Positions 60,901 to 64,000 of a DNA stretch of 64,000 nt are shown here, in pieces. Numbering within the stretch: position 1 is the first letter of the stretch; every line of letters begins with the position of its first letter. The notes beneath the pieces were generated by a model. The model made no database searches, was not told where the DNA came from, and was given only the letters and a program-made list of their open reading frames with translations. This stretch comes from Plectrocnemia conspersa. Its lineage: Eukaryota; Arthropoda; Insecta; Trichoptera; Polycentropodidae. The translations under genes were made by a program, and so were the position numbers. The DNA is taken from assembly GCA_009617715.1 (NCBI GenBank), contig VTFK01000029.1, positions 744,001 through 808,000 on the forward strand. The letters are read 5' to 3'.

Positions 60901-62152
60901 TTTTATCCCAGTGCCCTTAGAAACCACTACCGCCGGTCCATCGCTTTACAGTTCCGGTAAAAAAACTGATTTGTTCCAATTGATCAGATACGGCGTCGAG
61001 CCACCAGTTCAGAGGAATTCCAGAGCCAGCAGAGATAGAGATTGCGGAAGATGCGACGATTACCAATCATCGGGCAGGAGAGACGATGACAAACAAGATA
61101 GACATGATAGATACAATCGAGACAGGTATCCGGACGAAGATAAGGGGTACAATAATAGGAGGGACGAAAATAAGAACGACGATAGATATGGAGGTAGACC
61201 GGAAAATGATAGGAATAAGAGTGGACCGGGAGACGACAAACAATCGTCGAGACCGGATAACCGGTACGACGACGGAAAGAAGGGTAACAATAATAGAAAT
61301 GATGATAGGGACAGGGATAGGAATAAAAATAAAGATAGAGATCGCGATCGAGACAGGGATCGTGATCGCGATTGTGATAGAGACTGTGGTAAGAACAAAG
61401 ACCGGGATAGAGATCGGGATCGGGATCGTGATCGCGATCGTGATCGTGACCATGATCGTGACCATGATCGTGATAGAGATCGTGATTATGATCGGGGTGG
61501 AAATAGAGATCGTGATAGAGATCGTTATCGACCAAGCTATGCCGATAGAGACTATTCTTATGAAAGAAGACCGCCGCCTCCTCCACCTCCGTTGTATGAG
61601 GATCCATATCGCGGTAGGCCTTATTATGAGGAAGAACGCTATGATAGAAGGCCGTATTATCCAGATGATCGATACGAGAGAAGGCCAATCCAAATTCCAG
61701 TTCCAGTTGCAGTGCCTTCGTATTATTATCCAGATGATAGAGGTTCCGGCGGGCAATCGTATGATAGAGCTCCTGCAAGAAGGCCAAGTTATGACGATTA
61801 TAGTAGACGACCGACTTACGAGAGAGATTATGGGGATCGGAATCGTTATGACGATCGTTATTATAGAGGCAATGGGTATGATAATAAACCCGAGGATGAT
61901 AGGTATAGAAAGCAGGAAAGTTTCAGACCGTGGGACGAGACTTACAGAGGCACTTCTGGGTTTGATAATAGTGGCAGAGGATATTATTTCGCCACCGGGC
62001 GGCCAGAAGTAGGGGGCGGCGGCGGCTCGGGATGGGGTGATGGATACGACCAAGGATATGCATCCAGTTGGTTATACGACGGAAGCAGGGGTGGAGGAGG
62101 ACGTCACTCTGGAGCTGTGGCAACCAGCGGATGGAAGGACGTTAGGTATTAA
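51889..62152 (+). CDS. Secreted Arg/Asp-, Tyr-, Pro- and Gly-rich low-complexity protein (two-exon model)
   Basis: Joining 51889-51909 to 60827-62152 gives a 448-residue protein. The N-terminus is MNRYHNK-NFSYTSWRAYLT, then the hydrophobic core LLLVLTDVVSG with predicted cleavage before DTFIPVP at about residue 31. Mature segments in order: a short ordered-looking part with KTDLFQLIRYGVEPP (about 55-70), a hydrophilic Asp/Arg/Asn/Lys region with one CGRC (about 80-170), a nearly pure Arg-Asp dipeptide tract (about 173-250), a polyproline run of seven (about 256), Tyr/Pro/Arg repeats with YYPDDR twice, and a Gly-rich tail ending GWKDVRY. I do not recognise a named family. The composition suggests a secreted, disordered extracellular-matrix, cuticle or silk-like protein, but that is inference. 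The large exon is certain as coding. The small first exon is inferred from its Kozak context (TCAAAATG), donor, matching phase and the signal peptide it completes. Confidence 0.7.
52427..52577 (+). repeat. tRNA-like SINE, copy 2
   Basis: GCAGGATAGACGAGTTGTAT, then TGACTATTGACCTAAAAGAC, then AATGATTATTATATAATAAT and CCGATCAAT. It aligns end to end with 38001-38160. The B-box region here is degraded (GTGTTTGATTTAAA). Confidence 0.7.
54106..54180. repeat. 16-bp tandem duplication next to a perfect 12-bp hairpin
   Basis: GGGTGTCCTAAAATTAA (about 54106) is followed by two 16-bp copies of CGAGACAAAGAAATxx (54121-54152). Then come inverted arms 54153-54164 and 54169-54180 (ATGGAGCGTTAC) with a 4-nt loop and a T-run after. 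The leading sequence resembles a mariner-type transposon end. Confidence 0.6.
55600..56030 (+). mobile_element. Jockey-type LINE RT fragment, decayed
   Basis: DLLMFDTENAFDTV (first RT catalytic Asp block), then LHRLYKYKTPDYLLRLIHSY, SKRYVVSN and, after frameshifts, LSNKLQNSFEKLNKYLEKCK. This order is typical of the Jockey RT. GVPQG and YADD are eroded or deleted. It sits in the sense direction inside the proposed intron. Confidence 0.8.
56930..57320. other. CpG-bearing island with a 65-codon open frame
   Basis: Includes GTGTGTGCGACGCGACGGTT, two TCAGT initiator-like sites (57069 and 57091) and an ATG at 57121 opening a 65-codon frame (MEFAEREFYPLLQTL and onward). It could be a promoter with a first exon of an unannotated transcript, or an enhancer. 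No downstream promoter element match and no partner exon was found. Confidence 0.25.
57440..57810 (-). mobile_element. Possible Tc1/mariner-type C-terminal remnant
   Basis: The minus strand reads SSIDVDGVYVEK then a stop (at about 57440-57480), like the mariner C-terminus pattern CxxxxGDYVEK. Upstream lies the segment shared with 29525-29595. Decayed, and family assignment is weak. Confidence 0.3.
58994..59030. repeat. Perfect 13-bp inverted repeat with upstream B-box-like motif
   Basis: Arms ATTAATTATACCC and GGGTATAATTAAT (58994-59006, 59018-59030) enclose 11 nt. CGGTTCGATCCAC (about 58961) matches the Pol III B-box consensus GWTCRANNC, but no tRNA cloverleaf can be drawn, so a SINE relic is more likely than a tRNA gene. 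Confidence 0.5.
60827..62152 (+). CDS. Main coding exon of the RD-rich secreted protein
   Basis: The acceptor is TTATTTTTCAG|AAC. The frame is open for 441 codons to TAA at 62150-62152. The open frame also extends upstream to an ATG at 60731, but that part is AT-rich, lies before a good polypyrimidine tract and reads like intron, so the acceptor is preferred. Several other frames are open over the repeat because GATCGT-type hexamers are nearly self-complementary. The + frame is chosen for its signal peptide, clean start and stop, and varied non-repetitive ends. Confidence 0.85.
   Translation, partial: NFSYTSWRAYLTLLLVLTDVVSGDTFIPVPLETTTAGPSLYSSGKKTDLFQLIRYGVEPPVQRNSRASRDRDCGRCDDYQSSGRRDDDKQDRHDRYNRDRYPDEDKGYNNRRDENKNDDRYGGRPENDRNKSGPGDDKQSSRPDNRYDDGKKGNNNRNDDRDRDRNKNKDRDRDRDRDRDRDCDRDCGKNKDRDRDRDRDRDRDRDRDHDRDHDRDRDRDYDRGGNRDRDRDRYRPSYADRDYSYERRPPPPPPPLYEDPYRGRPYYEEERYDRRPYYPDDRYERRPIQIPVPVAVPSYYYPDDRGSGGQSYDRAPARRPSYDDYSRRPTYERDYGDRNRYDDRYYRGNGYDNKPEDDRYRKQESFRPWDETYRGTSGFDNSGRGYYFATGRPEVGGGGGSGWGDGYDQGYASSWLYDGSRGGGGRHSGAVATSGWKDVRY
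61020..61560 (+). repeat. Imperfect in-frame GA(T/C)CG(T/C)-type hexanucleotide tract encoding Arg-Asp
   Basis: The densest part is at about 61320-61530. It is built from GATCGT, GATCGC, GATAGA and GACCAT hexamers, coding mainly (Arg-Asp)n with occasional His, Tyr or Cys. Synonymous variation between units shows it is not a freshly expanded perfect microsatellite. The tract is expected to vary in length between individuals. Confidence 0.9.
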
Positions 62153-62287
62153 TAATTCAGCTTTTATTTAGAGTTCATCTGGAAATAGCAGAAACAAATA
62201 TATAATATAACATTGCATTTATTATTTCTATTTCTATTTCTTTCTATGTAACAATGTTTTTTAGTTTATATGAAAAAGGATAAAACT

Positions 62288-62297
62288 AATAAATAAA
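62288..62297 (+). terminator. Poly(A) signal candidate for the RD-rich gene
   Basis: Overlapping AATAAATAAA lies 136 nt after the stop codon, the first canonical signal downstream of 62152. Confidence 0.5.
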
Positions 62298-62706
62298 TAT
62301 GGTTTAGTATTTATCAAATATCTATATTTGTATTTATTAAACATCCCTATTAATGTTGCTTGGAAATTCAATATAACATATTGAATTTGCAAGAAACATT
62401 TATTTTATACATAACATATAACTAATATTGTCTTGTACTAATAAGTTAAGAAAAATTCTTTTTAAATATTATTTAGAAAGCATTTTTCTTAATTTATTTG
62501 TACAATACAATATTAATTTATGTTAATAGTACCTGTTTTTATTAAATTTATTTTAAACATCTGATTCTTCAGATTAATATATACTATTTACAATTTATAA
62601 TTATGTACAATAAAAATCAGACTGAAATAATAAATTTACCTACAAAACTTAAAATCAAAATAACTGTTTGAGGAATGCGATGTTAAAATAAATTTAAATT
62701 TAGGCC
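62298..62706. other. AT-rich sequence downstream of the RD-rich gene
   Basis: No gene or repeat recognised. Confidence 0.6.
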
Positions 62707-62710
62707 TTAG

Positions 62711-63216
62711 CCTTTTGAGTAGTGAGTTAATTTATACACATTTGGTAATTTGTTGTAGTATACTTCTGGGAGTTAATTTTACAAACTTTTCCATTATTAT
62801 TTTTGTCATTGTTTTTTAGTAAATTATAAAAAAAATCAGTGATTCTTTTTTGTATATGTTTTTTAATAATTTATTTTACCAGTTTCATTATTAAATTTCG
62901 TTAATTTATATTACATTTTTTTATATATGATTTGGGTTTTGTGGATTTTTTTATATCAATTCAGAGGCGCTCAATATTTTTTAACAAATTAATATTAAAT
63001 ATTATTTGTTAGGTTTATTTATTTCGAATTCTTTAATTTATTGGCATTATTTTCAATTAATATCGTTTAAATTTTATCAATTTCTAAAAAAATATTATAA
63101 AAATATAATGTTTTTTATTTATTATTTCTTCAGATATATATATGAATATTTGTAATTATCTGGGGTACCTCAAAACAGTGAAAGATCGTACATGTACGGC
63201 GATACTTCTCAAAGGG
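62711..63216. mobile_element. piggyBac-type miniature element (MITE)
   Basis: The right end, read on the minus strand, is TTAA|CCCTTTGAGAAGTATCGC (TTAA at 63217-63220). The left end on the + strand is TTAG|CCTTTTGAGTAGTGAG (62707-62726). A TTAA target and CCCTTTG-type ends are hallmarks of piggyBac-like elements. The left TTAA has mutated to TTAG. The ~500-bp interior is noncoding and AT-rich. Confidence 0.65.
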
Positions 63217-63403
63217 TTAACTATTTAAATACATGCTTTTTAAAAGATAATATTGTTGATATTTGCTGTTTGAGGAATAATTCATTTCATAACTTATAAT
63301 AAGAAAGCATATGCAATAATTATTAAAATTGTATATATAATCAAATATTATTACATCTTTATTAATAAAATAAAATATATGTATTTCCATATATTATTTA
63401 CAC

Positions 63404-64000
63404 CAGAGATGTCCAACTAGCGACCCATGCGGCCCATGTAGCAATATTATTAAAAATTAAATTTTTAATGAGATTTAATTTTTTTATGATTTTTAGTGTA
63501 GCTTCTACAATATTTCTAAATAAAACTGATGAAATGAAACGTCAAAATATTGGAGCATTTCATGAAAAAAATTCAGTCTACTATTTTTTGTTGCAACAAA
63601 TAAAGCATAAAAACTGCATTTTTAAAGACATTATAATTAATTTATGAAACTGCAACAAATGTGCTAAATACAAAAAATAAAAATCTGTAAAAAATTGTAC
63701 GTCTTTATTTTAATAAAGGCAAGTAATTTGGTTGCTAATTTAATTTTTAATCAAAGCAAATCCTTTTATTGACGATGAATTTCTTAAAAGTTTTGAAAGC
63801 AAGTTTTCAAAGAACTGACTTCTCTTGGTTTACTAAACGCCAAGTTTTTCACAGATTTGTATAAAGCGAAAAGAGCAACATTATAAGTATTTTGCATAAC
63901 TATTATATGTTTGATATAGTCAATGCTGGTTGAATAAAGAAAAGATTAGCGAAACTAGTTTATGATGATTTAAAAAAATTGGTAATTTTCATTTCATGAA
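63404..64000. mobile_element. hAT-type element, left end and partial interior (runs off window)
   Basis: CAGAGATGTCCAACTAGCGA followed by CCCATGCGGCCCATG is close to a common animal hAT terminal sequence (CAG.G.TGTCCAAC...GCGGCCC). The preceding 8 bp ATTTACAC (63396-63403) fit the hAT target pattern nTnnnnAn. The far end lies beyond 64000, so the duplication cannot be confirmed. No intact transposase frame is visible. Confidence 0.55.

Noticed and set aside
60984..62053. Long minus-strand frames over the RD repeat (up to 328 codons)
   Set aside because: Low-complexity Ile/Ser/Thr or His/Asp products generated by the reverse complement of the hexamer repeat. No splice or start signals support them.
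1..64000. A novel multi-gene defence, biosynthetic or selfish system
   Set aside because: Only two separate host-type genes plus decayed transposons are supported. Nothing indicates a co-operating gene cluster.

Overview
This window reads as a stretch of an AT-rich insect (or other arthropod) nuclear genome. The basis is: small exons with GT-AG splice sites separated by multi-kilobase AT-rich introns, arthropod-style TCAGTG initiators, metazoan AATAAA poly(A) signals, and many decayed animal-type transposons (Jockey and CR1-like LINEs, hAT, piggyBac, a MULE-like foldback element). No bacterial-style gene packing, rRNA, intact tRNA or CRISPR is visible. The order of insect cannot be fixed from the sequence alone.

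Two protein-coding genes are supported, both on the + strand. (1) Positions 1161-15971 hold the last four coding exons of a chondroitin sulfate N-acetylgalactosaminyltransferase (CSGALNACT1/2 family), a Golgi type II glycosyltransferase. The first exon or exons, with the cytoplasmic tail and membrane anchor, lie before the window. (2) Positions 51889-62152 hold a two-exon gene, reconstructed here, for a secreted, low-complexity protein rich in Arg-Asp, Tyr, Pro and Gly. A 21-nt coding exon at 51889-51909 joins in phase to a 1.3-kb exon at 60827-62152 across an 8.9-kb intron, and the join gives a convincing signal peptide. The two genes have no evident functional link.

The ~35 kb between the genes and the large introns are mainly a transposon graveyard. 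It holds six reverse-transcriptase fragments (3.6, 17.2, 20.0, 38.7, 48.4 and 55.6 kb), all in + orientation, and a piggyBac transposase relic at 40.7 kb. It also holds a truncated hAT element with a clean 8-bp duplication (34266-35695), the start of a second hAT element (from 63404), and a piggyBac-type miniature element (62711-63216). A 1.46-kb foldback element with tandemly repeated ends and an 8-bp duplication lies at 27285-28740. There is also a tRNA-like SINE family, an LTR-like dispersed repeat in three or four size variants, and a 1.7-kb degenerate minisatellite (about 22.9-24.6 kb).

I found no convincing new multi-gene system. The most interesting items are the MULE-like foldback element with a possible FLYWCH-type exon relic, the minisatellite, the RD-repeat secreted protein, several perfect inverted repeats, and CpG-bearing, GC-balanced islands in otherwise AT-rich spacer.
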